Shown here piece by piece: positions 27,316 to 35,803 of a stretch of DNA of 64,000 bases. The DNA lies in assembly GCA_900471605.1 (NCBI GenBank), contig UCEY01000021.1:124199-188198 (forward strand), given 5' to 3'. Position numbers and translations under genes: made by a program. Numbering within the stretch: the stretch's first letter is position 1; every line of letters begins with the position of its first letter. The notes beneath the pieces were generated by a model. The model made no database searches. It was not told where the DNA came from and worked only from the letters and a program-made list of their open reading frames with translations. The DNA is from Hyphomicrobiales bacterium (GTDB lineage Bacteria; Pseudomonadota; Alphaproteobacteria; Rhizobiales; Rhizobiaceae).

Positions 27316-28983
27316 ATGAGGGAGGAAATGCAGATAAATCCAGAAATTCCCGAAGCCGAGGCGGATCGGGAAGCGAGGCTCCAATTTCTGACCTGGGAAC
27401 GCGGGCCTGAAGATATTGGAAGCGACCTCCAGAAGAAGCTCAAGGAAAGGCTTTCTCGGTCGGCCGGGGCACAGATCGCAGCCACCGCTTACATCGCGCA
27501 GGATGCCCGCGTTTTCACCTCATCCCTGATCGTCGGCGACCGTTCCTGGATTGCCGGGCATGCTCTCGTCCGTGGCGATGTGGAGATCGGTGCCAATTGT
27601 TCGGTCAACCCCTATGCATGCATTTCCGGCAAGGTCCGATGTGGAAACGGTGTGCGCATCGCATCGCTCGTCTCGATCGTGGGTTTCAACCACGGCTTCG
27701 ACGATCCCGATACCCCCATCAACGATCAACCCCACGAGACGCTTGGCATCACGATCTGTGATGATGTGTGGATCGGTGCCAATGCAGTCATTCTCGATGG
27801 TGTGACGATCGGCAGGGGCGCGGTTATCGCCGCAGGGGCCGTTGTCACCAAGGACATTCCCGACCTTGCGATTGCGGCCGGCGTGCCGGCCAAGGTCGTG
27901 CGCCGCCGCGGGGAAGCGGCAGGTGCCGGAAAGTCACGCCGGGCTGACGTGGAACACGCGTTGCTTCGGATCAGCAGGATGGCGGAAGCCGAGTGGCCGG
28001 AGGTACTGGAACGGCATAGGACAGCGGACGGCTATATATCGGCGGACGCTGACGGGCGGGCGCATATGAGCGTCAGGCATGAATGCGATGCCATCGAGAT
28101 CGCCGCCGGTTTTGGGCATCAGCCGTCGGGGACCGAGGCGAAAGTCATCATCGATCGTCTGCAGGCGCTGCAGGATCCTGCGACCGGCTTCTTCCCCGAT
28201 CCGTTTCGCCCACCTGACCCGGCGAAGAATATCCGCGATGATTCCCCGGCTCTCTACAACGTGCTCGCTGTCGGATATGCGCTGGAGATACTCGGCGGGC
28301 ATCCGTCCCAACCCATCCGCGGCGTCGAGATGGATGCCGTTGCGCTCTGCGACTGGCTCGAGGACTTGCCTTGGAACACCCGCGCATGGTGGTGCGGCGA
28401 TAGGGTGGATGCGATTGCCACTGCGCTGTATTTCAACGCCCGCTATTTCCAGAGCGGCAGGGGGAAAGAAATCCTTTTTGGCTGGCTGACCACCCGTGCC
28501 GATCGTTCGACCGGCTTGTGGGGAAAACCGACCACGGAACAGGGGCTCCTGCAGCCGGTCAACGGCTTCTATCGCCTCACGCGGGGAGCGCATGCCCAGT
28601 TCGGCATCCCTGTCCCTTTTCCTGAGGCGGCCATCAACTCCGTCATTTCACACTATCGAAACAACCGCGGTTTTTCCGGCTCGACCTACACGGCCTGCAA
28701 TCTTCTCGATACGGTCCATCCGCTTTGGCTCTGCCTCAAGCAGACGGATTTCATGCGCAGCCATGCGAAAACCGTGGCTGAAGACATCATTCTGCATTTG
28801 CAGGATCGCTGGCAGGCCAAAAGAGGCTTCGCTTTCGCCGATGGTCAGTCAGGAAGCCTGCAGGGGACCGAGATGTGGCTTTCGACCCTGCATCTGGCCG
28901 CAGACCTTTTGGGTATCGCTGAAAACTTCGCCTTTGTTCCGAAAGGGGTGCACCGGACGCGATCGGCGGGAATGGGGTTGTAG
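27316..28983 (+). CDS. hexapeptide-repeat acetyltransferase fused to a probable (alpha/alpha) toroid domain
   Basis: A 555-residue two-domain protein. Residues about 52-200 are a left-handed beta-helix acetyltransferase of the LacA/NodL/WbbJ kind: many hexapeptide turns, a likely catalytic histidine H126 in GFNHGFDD, then CDDVWIGANAVILDGVTIG and the GVPAKVVRRRG exit. Residues about 210-545 are helical and rich in W, Y and conserved-looking loops (PWNTRAWWCGDRVDAIATAL, LQPVNGFYRLTRGAHAQFG, GSTYTACNLLDTVHPLWLCL), resembling an alpha-toroid. I do not know a described family with this pairing. The ATG at 27316 is preferred, an ATG at 27328 lies right behind GGGAGG, and both are plausible. It may acetylate, or act on acetylated, uronate oligosaccharides; that is inference. 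Confidence 0.75.
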   Translation: MREEMQINPEIPEAEADREARLQFLTWERGPEDIGSDLQKKLKERLSRSAGAQIAATAYIAQDARVFTSSLIVGDRSWIAGHALVRGDVEIGANCSVNPYACISGKVRCGNGVRIASLVSIVGFNHGFDDPDTPINDQPHETLGITICDDVWIGANAVILDGVTIGRGAVIAAGAVVTKDIPDLAIAAGVPAKVVRRRGEAAGAGKSRRADVEHALLRISRMAEAEWPEVLERHRTADGYISADADGRAHMSVRHECDAIEIAAGFGHQPSGTEAKVIIDRLQALQDPATGFFPDPFRPPDPAKNIRDDSPALYNVLAVGYALEILGGHPSQPIRGVEMDAVALCDWLEDLPWNTRAWWCGDRVDAIATALYFNARYFQSGRGKEILFGWLTTRADRSTGLWGKPTTEQGLLQPVNGFYRLTRGAHAQFGIPVPFPEAAINSVISHYRNNRGFSGSTYTACNLLDTVHPLWLCLKQTDFMRSHAKTVAEDIILHLQDRWQAKRGFAFADGQSGSLQGTEMWLSTLHLAADLLGIAENFAFVPKGVHRTRSAGMGL

Positions 28984-29042
28984 CCAGGTCGCGTCGGCAA
29001 GTGGACAATGGACGGGGCTCACCTTCGCAATCGTGTCGCCGC

Positions 29043-29228
29043 TTAACGGAAACGCGGCGGTCGGGGCGGGGAGTTCGAGTGGATCTCGTGCACAGGCGCG
29101 TGTTTTCCCAGCAGTCTTAGCATCTTCTTCTCGTCTTCCGGCCTCATCCCGTTCTTCTGACAGTGTTCGGCGACGTCGTGATCGCGAGGCCCGGGAACTC
29201 TGACTTGCCGAGTGGTATTGTTCTTCAT
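29043..29228 (-). CDS. small hypothetical protein, 61 residues
   Basis: A short, charged, Pro/Arg-rich protein (MKNNTTRQVRVPGPRD at the start, ending PPRPPRFR) with one HCQKNGMRPEDEKKML helical segment. The main support is an excellent GGAGGAG SD 7 bp before the ATG. It has no signal peptide or membrane segment, and I recognise no family. It stands alone between the fusion gene, whose 3' end it faces, and the small secreted-protein genes. Confidence 0.6.
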   Translation of the reverse strand: MKNNTTRQVRVPGPRDHDVAEHCQKNGMRPEDEKKMLRLLGKHAPVHEIHSNSPPRPPRFR

Positions 29229-29430
29229 GACTATCTCCTCCGAACTACATAACGCGCTCGGCTCGTAAATGTTCGTGAGGGATGGCTAAAGTTCGGCTCG
29301 GGCGGGCACCCCGGTCAAACAACGGAGGATGAGGGACTTTTATCGAGTTTTCCCGAGGGGCGGCCGTCCGGCAGCGCCTGGCTCATGACGATCGAGCCGA
29401 TGGCGCAGCGTTCTGGATTGCACCAAAGGA

Positions 29431-29458
29431 AAAGCCCCTCTGCAGGCAGAAGGGCTTT
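29431..29458 (-). terminator. Rho-independent terminator for the GCG_CRPN gene
   Basis: AAAGCCCCTCTGC (29431-29443) pairs with GCAGAAGGGCTTT (29446-29458), with a two-base loop and one mismatch. On the minus strand the stem ends in TTTTCC, just after the stop of the gene at 29467. Confidence 0.75.
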
Positions 29459-29466
29459 CCATATCG

Positions 29467-29772
29467 TCAGCGCCAGTCTCGGCGGTCGCGCCAGTCGCGA
29501 TGATCTCGCCATTCCCGGCGAGGTGGTCCTCGGTCGTCCCACCGGTCGCGACGATCCCACCTATAGCCGTAGCGCGGCGGGGGGGGCGCCCAGCGGTTGG
29601 GACGGCAGTTACCCCACTGATTCAAGTGATAACCCCGGCCGCAGGCCCAATCGACATTTTCCGCGGATGGCTTCGCCGGGACGGCAATGTCTCCAATAGG
29701 CATGGCATTTGCGGCGCCTCCGAAGAGGCAAGCTGCGACCAAACTGGCCGCCAAGATTGTTATTCTGCGCAT
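29467..29772 (-). CDS. small secreted GCG_CRPN-type protein with Arg/Trp-rich repeat tail
   Basis: A 101-residue exported protein. The signal peptide is about residues 1-23 (MRRITILAASLVAACLFGGA, cleavage near ANA). The mature part has ACGRGYHLNQWGNCRPN, which fits the GCG...CRPN prefix-to-repeats motif of small alphaproteobacterial secreted proteins. A tail of short R/W/D repeats (RRDRWDDRG, REWRDHRDWRDRRDWR) follows. The ATG at 29772 follows GGAGGAAAC, a strong SD; the longer frame to 29844 lacks one. Function is unknown. The two cysteines may form a disulfide in the periplasm. Confidence 0.75.
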   Translation of the reverse strand: MRRITILAASLVAACLFGGAANAMPIGDIAVPAKPSAENVDWACGRGYHLNQWGNCRPNRWAPPPPRYGYRWDRRDRWDDRGPPRREWRDHRDWRDRRDWR

Positions 29773-29938
29773 CGGTTTCCTCCAGAGTGCACACGCTGAA
29801 GATTGCAGCAGTTTCAGTGAACCGCCCCTGAAGTCTGTATTCATCTGGCCTTCAGCTAAAGGCGCGTTCCTGTTTGAATGCCTGACCCTTTTTGCGGTTC
29901 GTCAGAAGGCACCAACTCTTCCCATTGACGAGCCGGCT

Positions 29939-30337
29939 TCAGCGATCCCGCGAGCGATCCCGGCCGTAATCGTCGCGCGAGCCGGAATCTTCCGAAGACG
30001 TGCGTCGCTCCAGCCGGTCCAGCACCTGTATAAGAAGGTCGGCGCAATCCTTCGTCGGCTCACCGTCAGCACAGCGTAGGTCGATCGTGGTTCGGCCGTT
30101 CTCGATGCGGAAACGCGCTCCCCGCTCCCGCGGCGGCCGGTCCGCCATGGAACGCATCTGCCATTCGTCGCCGTCCCTGTCCGCGCTGCGTTCACGAGGG
30201 CCAGGCGCGGGGGCAGTTGGTGGGCGGTCCTGCTCGGCCTTCGGGGGTGGGTTTGGCGGCCCGCCGGGATTTTCCTGTGCGGGCGCCAGGTTCGCCGACA
30301 GCGAGATGACGGCCGCCGTGATGAGAAGAAGTTTCAT
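29939..30337 (-). CDS. small secreted hypothetical protein
   Basis: A 132-residue protein with a clean signal peptide (MKLLLITAAVISLSANLAPA, cleavage before QE). A proline-rich linker (NPGGPPNPPPKAEQDRPPTA) follows, then a conserved-looking core (RFRIENGRTTIDLRCADGEP, KDCADLLIQVLDRLE) with two cysteines, and a charged D/R tail. The ATG at 30337 follows GGAGG by 7 bp; the longer frame to 30454 has no support. No family is recognised, though Pro-rich periplasmic proteins of this size are common in rhizobia. Confidence 0.65.
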   Translation of the reverse strand: MKLLLITAAVISLSANLAPAQENPGGPPNPPPKAEQDRPPTAPAPGPRERSADRDGDEWQMRSMADRPPRERGARFRIENGRTTIDLRCADGEPTKDCADLLIQVLDRLERRTSSEDSGSRDDYGRDRSRDR

Positions 30338-30502
30338 GTCGTAGCCTCCGATTTCGGATGACAACGAACAACGGCCGAGTGACGTTTGTTCCAACCGCGC
30401 GCCGTAGTCGTTCGAGATACCGCGTTCCGGCGACCGGGATTGGATCAAGCCCACTCGTCAGGGAGCATGGGAGACCTGAAGCGTTTAACGGAACGGCCTC
30501 TG

Positions 30503-30910
30503 TCAGGACAAAGCCGCAACCACGCCTATGACCACCGCATATAGCGGAATCATCCAGGCCAGCGTGATCAGAAGTCCAAAGAACCAGAACCGCTTCGGTA
30601 TGTCATCGTCAGCCAGCCGGCGAATCCGCCGCCGCGGGTGACGCGCCTCCGAAGTCCTCCATGTCAGGCCCGTGAAGAACAGCCCGCTCACAATGGCGCC
30701 AATCAACGTCAGGGCGCAGAACAGGACGATCCCCAAAGTGAGCGCCAACGACCAGAGGAAGCCGCTAAGCTCGTAGTTCAGGAACGCAATTCCGCCTGCG
30801 GCAGCCATCATGCCCAGTGACAGCAAAGGCCAGTTGGCCCGCAAGTCGAGAAAGCCTTCCTTAGCTTCAGATGGCACGGCGCGTAGCGCAGCCGAAATGC
30901 TCGCGTTCAA
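30503..30910 (-). CDS. small integral membrane protein, function unknown
   Basis: A 135-residue protein with about three hydrophobic helices (WPLLSLGMMAAAGGIAFLNY, SLALTLGIVLFCALTLIGAI, and FGLLITLAWMIPLYAVVIGV). A cytoplasmic basic loop with ARHPRRRIRRLADDD separates the last two. I chose TTG at 30910 because GGGAGG lies 6 bp upstream; the frame continues to an ATG at 31060 but that part is Pro/Ser-rich and lacks an SD. No family recognised. Confidence 0.55.
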   Translation of the reverse strand: MNASISAALRAVPSEAKEGFLDLRANWPLLSLGMMAAAGGIAFLNYELSGFLWSLALTLGIVLFCALTLIGAIVSGLFFTGLTWRTSEARHPRRRIRRLADDDIPKRFWFFGLLITLAWMIPLYAVVIGVVAALS

Positions 30911-31093
30911 GTTATCCTCCCGGCGTATCGCCTTTCCGCACTCGGCGGATTGGTCTTCCTTCAATCGCGAACAGGGGCAAAAGGTTCCGGATGATGAAGA
31001 GGGGCGAGGGGAGAATTTGCCTGGAGCCTTGGCAGGCATTGGCCCAACGGGGCGGATCACATCGTTCGGGGCCGAAAATGGGACCGGCGGAAC

Positions 31094-31327
31094 TCAATGC
31101 CGAAGCGGCGAGGTGCTCTTGTCTTCAGAATTTTCCGTTCCGGACAGATTTGCCAGGCGGATCACGTAATCTTCCGCGGCATCCGCGAGCGTCAGGGCTA
31201 TTTCCGCCTGACTTAATCCTTCCTGTTGGAGATGTTCGATCATCTCCAGCATGGCGGCTTCGATCTTGAAGCGGTTGATGGCCGGCGGATCATAGGCGTC
31301 GTCTAGTGTGGGATCGTATGGACTCAT
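31094..31327 (-). CDS. small hypothetical protein, 77 residues
   Basis: A soluble acidic protein, helical in its middle (INRFKIEAAMLEMIEHLQQE, GLSQAEIALTLADAAEDYVI). A GGGAG SD lies about 9 bp before the ATG at 31327; the upstream ATG at 31378 has none. The GLSQAEIALTLADAAEDY pattern recalls small rhizobial proteins of unknown function. It has no neighbours in an obvious operon. Confidence 0.5.
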   Translation of the reverse strand: MSPYDPTLDDAYDPPAINRFKIEAAMLEMIEHLQQEGLSQAEIALTLADAAEDYVIRLANLSGTENSEDKSTSPLRH

Positions 31328-31488
31328 GGACTGATCTCCCATCTGTCGGCAGCATGGCATATCGCCTCGGTTCCGCAAGTAGATGCTTAATTAAGGGTTA
31401 ATGAGCATCGTCGGGACGCTCGGCGAAGCCCATGCCGCCTTGATCCGTCTCCCCGGCACCGGCCTGCACATCGTTCACCTTCCCCCTA

Positions 31489-31770
31489 TCAAGGGATGGC
31501 GTGGTGCTCAGGATGGGACGGGCCTATGTAGAATGCCTGAGGCGGAGGCTGCAGAGGGGCAATGGAAGACTCGGAAATCATGCGCGAAACCACGACGCGC
31601 CTCACAAACCGGTCTACGTCTCCGTCACTGGCATCGCGAAGCTTGCCCAGACTGTACCCTTCCGAAATTGCCGATTCCCGCAGTCGTGCACCCAGCGACG
31701 CTATGTCGTCGGCCATGATGTTCTTTCGCTCCGACATCCAGTCGTCCAGCCAATCGTCGATGATACGCAT
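31489..31770 (-). CDS. small hypothetical protein, possibly DUF768-like
   Basis: A 93-residue soluble protein. The first 60 residues (MRIIDDWLDDWMSERKN, then LGARLRESAISEGYSLGKL and DVDRFVRRVV) follow the pattern of the rhizobial DUF768 family, in which a short WL..W motif precedes two amphipathic helices. The match is from memory and partial. GGGAG lies 5 bp before the ATG at 31770. An opposite-strand frame (31401-31718) overlaps it but has no SD and poorer composition. Confidence 0.45.
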   Translation of the reverse strand: MRIIDDWLDDWMSERKNIMADDIASLGARLRESAISEGYSLGKLRDASDGDVDRFVRRVVVSRMISESSIAPLQPPPQAFYIGPSHPEHHAIP

Positions 31771-31994
31771 GTCACTCCCTACGAAGCTCACATTTCGTTC
31801 GCATATAAATCCTGCTCCAAACTTTGGTTCCACATCGCCGGAATCTGCAGGTTGAACACCAGATCGCGGTCGCGTTCGAAGACTGCTGGAGCTGGTCCGC
31901 TAAGAAAACATCCTCCAAGTCTGGGCACTATTTCTTGCGAACCGATCGTGTGATGGCCTAAAATCAGCCAGATCAAGGATGTCGGGAAGACGCA

Positions 31995-32948
31995 ATGAGT
32001 GGGTGCTGTTCAGGATCGAGACGCGAAATGGGGCAGGGCTTGCCTGTTGGGCCGGCAGGCACGATCTCCAGCGGCGCCCGGGGGGAAATGGTTGCCGTCA
32101 AGGGCGGCGAGACATTCGTCGGCACGGATGATCCGGTGATCTCCGCCGATGGCGAGGGGCCGGCGCGAAAGGTCTCGCTGCAGGATTTTTATCTCGAGAC
32201 CGAAACGGTTACCGTCCGCCGGTTCGCCGAATTTGTGGAAGCGACAGGCCACGTGACGGAATCGGAGCGGTTCGGCTCGTCCGCCGTATTTGCACCGCTC
32301 GTCGCCGACCCACGCCTTGCAAAACGCAGTGTCATCGAAACCCCGTGGTGGACACGCATCGACGACGCCACCTGGCGGCAGCCGGAAGGCCCCGGCAGTT
32401 CAATCGACGATCGGCTCGACCACCCCGTCACCCAGATATCCTGGAACGACGCCGTCGCATTCGCGCAGTGGGTCGGCGGCCGCCTTCCGACGGAGGCCGA
32501 GTGGGAGCATGCGGCGCGGGGAGGCAATCGCCGGCGGCGATATCCCTGGGGCGAAGACGAGCCGACCGACGACGCGATCTTCTGCAATATCTGGCAGGGC
32601 CGCTTTCCCGACACCAATACCTTGCAGGACGGATATTTCGGCACCGCACCGGTGCGCAGTTTCGCCCCGAACGAGGCCGGTTTCTACAATCTCGCCGGCA
32701 ATGTGTGGGAATGGACCGCCGATCCGTTCAAGGTGCGCTCACTTTCGAAGCAGGCCAAGGTCCGCAACGAGAACGCGAAGCGCTTTTCGGACAAGGTGCT
32801 GAAAGGGGGGTCGTTTCTCTGCCACAAAAGCTATTGCTACCGGTACCGGATCGCCGCCCGGATGGGGCTTTCCCCAGACAGCGCCTCGAGCAATACAGGC
32901 TTCCGGGTTGCCTATGACGCCATGTCCCGAGACAATCACGGCCTTTGA
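31995..32948 (+). CDS. formylglycine-generating enzyme (sulfatase-modifying factor)
   Basis: A 317-residue enzyme of the FGE/SUMF1 family, which converts the active-site cysteine of CxPxR sulfatases to formylglycine using oxygen and copper. It has FYLETETVTVRRFAEFVEATG, ISWNDAVAFAQWVGGRLPTE, EWEHAARGG, NLAGNVWEWTAD, and the redox pair C276 and C281 in GGSFLCHKSYCYRYR. The C-x4-C spacing matches C336/C341 of the human enzyme and separates it from EgtB-type relatives. The N-terminus MSGCCSGSRR has an extra CC pair. It is cytoplasmic and lies near two CxPxR sulfatase genes, the expected clients. Confidence 0.92.
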   Translation: MSGCCSGSRREMGQGLPVGPAGTISSGARGEMVAVKGGETFVGTDDPVISADGEGPARKVSLQDFYLETETVTVRRFAEFVEATGHVTESERFGSSAVFAPLVADPRLAKRSVIETPWWTRIDDATWRQPEGPGSSIDDRLDHPVTQISWNDAVAFAQWVGGRLPTEAEWEHAARGGNRRRRYPWGEDEPTDDAIFCNIWQGRFPDTNTLQDGYFGTAPVRSFAPNEAGFYNLAGNVWEWTADPFKVRSLSKQAKVRNENAKRFSDKVLKGGSFLCHKSYCYRYRIAARMGLSPDSASSNTGFRVAYDAMSRDNHGL

Positions 32949-33003
32949 TCGCGCGGCGACACCAGGCGAATTACCGCCGTAATTTGCCGAAGCGGCCTTG
33001 TTG

Positions 33004-33198
33004 TCATCCCACGCTGGATTTGTCAGAACCGCGCGTCCGGTGCTCCGGGATATCCAGCACCGGCGTGAATGACCAGTTGATCCTGACGAAACGGGCTTCG
33101 CGCGCCGTCAGGTCGGAGATCGCTTCGGTCAATTCGACGTCGTCGCTGGCTGCCGGCGCCGGCGGATTGGGGACGACCGTCCCGAACGGCAGGCTCAT
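33004..33198 (-). CDS. small ORF downstream of the sulfatase
   Basis: A 64-residue frame beginning 28 bp after the sulfatase stop on the same strand. Its codons have the G/C-ending preference of neighbouring genes, which supports coding, but the SD is weak. The product (MSLPFGTVVPNPP at the start, then LTEAISDLTAREARFVRINW) is soluble and matches no family I know. It would be the last gene of the transporter-sulfatase operon. It could instead be fortuitous. Confidence 0.45.
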   Translation of the reverse strand: MSLPFGTVVPNPPAPAASDDVELTEAISDLTAREARFVRINWSFTPVLDIPEHRTRGSDKSSVG

Positions 33199-33226
33199 CC
33201 GGTGTCGATAGCATCGATCTCTCGGG

Positions 33227-34987
33227 TCAGGCCAGTTCGGTGAGCGCGCGCTCGAGCGCCTCGAGTTTTTGCTGGTCGAGTTCCGGCCAGACGCTCGCTG
33301 CCTGCACCAGCGTCTTGGCAGCCAGGGGAGGGGGCAACGGCTTTTCTCCAAGACTGGGGATCGCCGACGTGAGGATCGCGCGCGCCGTGTCGTCTGCCAT
33401 GAGCTCCGCGATTGGGACATTCGCCACCCGCGCGCCCTTTGCGAAATCGCTGGCCTGCGCCACGATGCGTTGACCGGAAACGACCTGCGCCCATTGTCTT
33501 TCGATAAGCAGGTGCTTGTCCCGTATCGATCCCGTTTCCGGAAGGCCCAGCCGCTCGAACTGATCCGGAGGCGCGTCTGACGCACGCATCAGCTCCACGA
33601 GAAGCGTGGCCATCCGTCGCTCGACCGCGTCGTCTCGGAGCGGCGTTTTCTGCTCGGGATCCGTTTCGAGGTCGTAGAGCAGGGTTCCGAAAGCCCAGGG
33701 TCCGCGGATCGTCCAGCCCGGCATGCGCAGGACCGGAACCCCCCTGGTAAATGAAAACGGCGGCACGAGCTCCGTCTTCGACAATTCCTCCGGGGAGAAG
33801 CGCGCGCGCATATGGGTCGGCATCAGCGTATATTCGTAGAGCGGCCCATTGTTCTCGTCGGCGCAACACCGCATGTAGACATATCGCCCGTCGGTGACGC
33901 AGACATGCCCGCCGAAACTTCCGAACAATCCGGCCGTCCGCACAGGAACATCGCTTCTGACCGTTTCGAGAAGCGGTTTTCCCTGCATGTCCGGCGTCGG
34001 CGGGAGGCCGAAGAGATCGAGCAGGGTCGGCGCGATGTCGATGGTCTGAACAAGCGCCGAACGCCGTTCGCCGGCGGCCCTGACGCGGGGATCCCACACG
34101 AAGAACGGGGTGTGGATGGTCTCGTCGTACCACGGCATGACGGATTTTCCCCACCAGCCCTTCTCGCCGAGCATATAACCATGGTCCGTGCAGACGATCA
34201 GCATCGTATCGTCCCACATGTTCTTTTCGTCCATCATGTCGAGCAGCCGGCCGAGATTGCGGTCGCACATCGAAAGCAGCGCCAGATAGCGGTGCCGCGC
34301 CTGGAGGACGCGTTCTTCCGCCTCGGTCACCCGGTCATAAGGCGGCCAGTCGAAATTCTCGCCGCTATCGGGGTAGAGCGCATGGTATTCGGCATAGCTG
34401 AAAAAGGGCTCGTGCGGATCGAAGGTTTCGATCTGCAGCATCCACTCGTCCTGGCCGGCATTGCTCTCAATGAATTCCAGCCCGGCATCGAAGGTGCGTG
34501 TCTGCGGATGGTCACGCTCGTCTGCCAGAAAGGTCCGATTGACCGGGTCCTGACGCCTCATCTGATAGGCGAAGTCGTTGAGGCGCCTGCGGTCGACACC
34601 TTCGACCACGCCTTTCCAGAGATCGCCTTCCTGGCCGCGGAAAAATTCGTGCGAGGAAAAGCGCGTGTGATAGGTGGCCCCGCCATCCTCCCAGTAGTGC
34701 TGGTGATCCGTGACCAGATGCGTGTAGATGCCGGCGTTCCTCAGCAGTTCCGGCACGCTGTCGTCAAACGGCTCAATCGGCGACCACGACCGATGAAGAA
34801 AATTGTAGCGGCCGGTGTGCATCTCGCGCCGCGCCGGCATACATGGCATGGAGCCGGCATAACAGCGGTCGAAGGTGACGGTTTTCTGCGCCAGCCGGGC
34901 GAAATTCGGCGCATGGGCGCTCCGGTCGCCATAGGGTGGAAGAAGGCGGCGATTGAGGCTGTCGAACATCAGGACGATGGCGCGCAT
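33227..34987 (-). CDS. CxPxR-type sulfatase
   Basis: A 586-residue sulfatase of the alkaline-phosphatase fold. C49 in MPCMPARREMHTGR is the residue that FGE turns into formylglycine, and R53 completes CxPxR. Metal ligands are seen in MFDSLNRR (D9) and CTDHGYMLGEKGWWGK. QTIDIAPTLLDLFGLPPTPDMQGKPL marks the normal C-terminal half. No signal peptide is present, so it is cytoplasmic and should act on an imported sulfate ester or sulfamate. Its start is only 3 bp after the OppF-type ATPase gene, so it is the catabolic end of a transporter operon. Substrate unknown; sulfated saccharides are the best guess. Confidence 0.9.
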   Translation of the reverse strand: MRAIVLMFDSLNRRLLPPYGDRSAHAPNFARLAQKTVTFDRCYAGSMPCMPARREMHTGRYNFLHRSWSPIEPFDDSVPELLRNAGIYTHLVTDHQHYWEDGGATYHTRFSSHEFFRGQEGDLWKGVVEGVDRRRLNDFAYQMRRQDPVNRTFLADERDHPQTRTFDAGLEFIESNAGQDEWMLQIETFDPHEPFFSYAEYHALYPDSGENFDWPPYDRVTEAEERVLQARHRYLALLSMCDRNLGRLLDMMDEKNMWDDTMLIVCTDHGYMLGEKGWWGKSVMPWYDETIHTPFFVWDPRVRAAGERRSALVQTIDIAPTLLDLFGLPPTPDMQGKPLLETVRSDVPVRTAGLFGSFGGHVCVTDGRYVYMRCCADENNGPLYEYTLMPTHMRARFSPEELSKTELVPPFSFTRGVPVLRMPGWTIRGPWAFGTLLYDLETDPEQKTPLRDDAVERRMATLLVELMRASDAPPDQFERLGLPETGSIRDKHLLIERQWAQVVSGQRIVAQASDFAKGARVANVPIAELMADDTARAILTSAIPSLGEKPLPPPLAAKTLVQAASVWPELDQQKLEALERALTELA

Positions 34988-34990
34988 GGT

Positions 34991-35803
34991 TCACGTCGTT
35001 CCCTCAAGTGCCCGAAACGCGGCGCGCCGTTCGGCCTGCCTTGCGGGATCGGCAACCGGGGCGGCAAGGAGCAGGCGTTTCGTGTAGTCGTGTTCGGGGC
35101 GGGCGGTCACCTGATCGCATTCGCCGAATTCGACGATCTCGCCGAAACGCATCACCGCTACGCGATGCGAGATGTGACGCACCGCAGCCAGATCGTGGGA
35201 AACGAAAAGATAGGCGACGTCCGTCCGTTCCTGGATCTCGATGAACAGGTCCATGACCCGGGCCTGGGTGGAAAGATCGAGCGCTGAGACCGGCTCGTCG
35301 CAGACGATGAGACGCGGAGACAGCGCCAGCGCGCGGGCAATGGCAATCCGCTGGCGCTGGCCGCCGGAAAACTCGCGCGGAAACCGTTCCGCCGCGTCGC
35401 TCGGAAGCGCGACCTGTTCGAGCAGCTTGCGGATCTGCCGGGATGCATCCGCCCGCGAGGCCAGCCGACGCGCGACGATCGGCTCGGTCAGGATGTCTTC
35501 GATCGTCATCGACGGGTTGAGCGAGCTGTAGGGGTCCTGGAAGACAGCCTGGATCGCCGCCTGGCCTTTGCGGGCGCGGGGCGACATTCCGGCGATATTC
35601 TCCCCGTCGAACAGGATCTCGCCGGAACTGACCGGGCCGATGCCGAGAATGGCGCGCCCGAGTGTCGTCTTGCCCGATCCGCTTTCGCCCACCAGGCCGA
35701 CCGTTTCTCCGGGGCGGATGGTGAGATTGACGTTTTTCAGGACGTGATGGGCGCCGAAATGAACGTTGACGTCGCGGCAATCGACGAGATTCAGGTCGTT
35801 CAT
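34991..35803 (-). CDS. oligopeptide-type ABC transporter ATPase, OppF/DppF-like
   Basis: A 270-residue ATPase with Walker A GESGSGKTT (about 37-45), Q-loop VFQDPYSSLNP, signature FSGGQRQRIAIARALAL, Walker B LIVCDEPVSALD and switch SHDLAAVRH. The extension ARPEHDYTKRLL is typical of the Opp/Dpp group. The start overlaps the stop of the permease-ATPase fusion (ATGA). It works with the ATPase half of that fusion as the second nucleotide-binding domain of the transporter. Confidence 0.92.
   Translation of the reverse strand: MNDLNLVDCRDVNVHFGAHHVLKNVNLTIRPGETVGLVGESGSGKTTLGRAILGIGPVSSGEILFDGENIAGMSPRARKGQAAIQAVFQDPYSSLNPSMTIEDILTEPIVARRLASRADASRQIRKLLEQVALPSDAAERFPREFSGGQRQRIAIARALALSPRLIVCDEPVSALDLSTQARVMDLFIEIQERTDVAYLFVSHDLAAVRHISHRVAVMRFGEIVEFGECDQVTARPEHDYTKRLLLAAPVADPARQAERRAAFRALEGTT

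Noticed and set aside
31401..31718. 105-residue plus-strand frame
   Set aside because: No SD and no resemblance; the opposite frame 31489-31770 has GGGAG and a family-like pattern.
31995..32948. EgtB-type ergothioneine enzyme as identity of the FGE gene
   Set aside because: The C276/C281 pair with four residues between is the FGE catalytic pair, and two CxPxR sulfatases are nearby.
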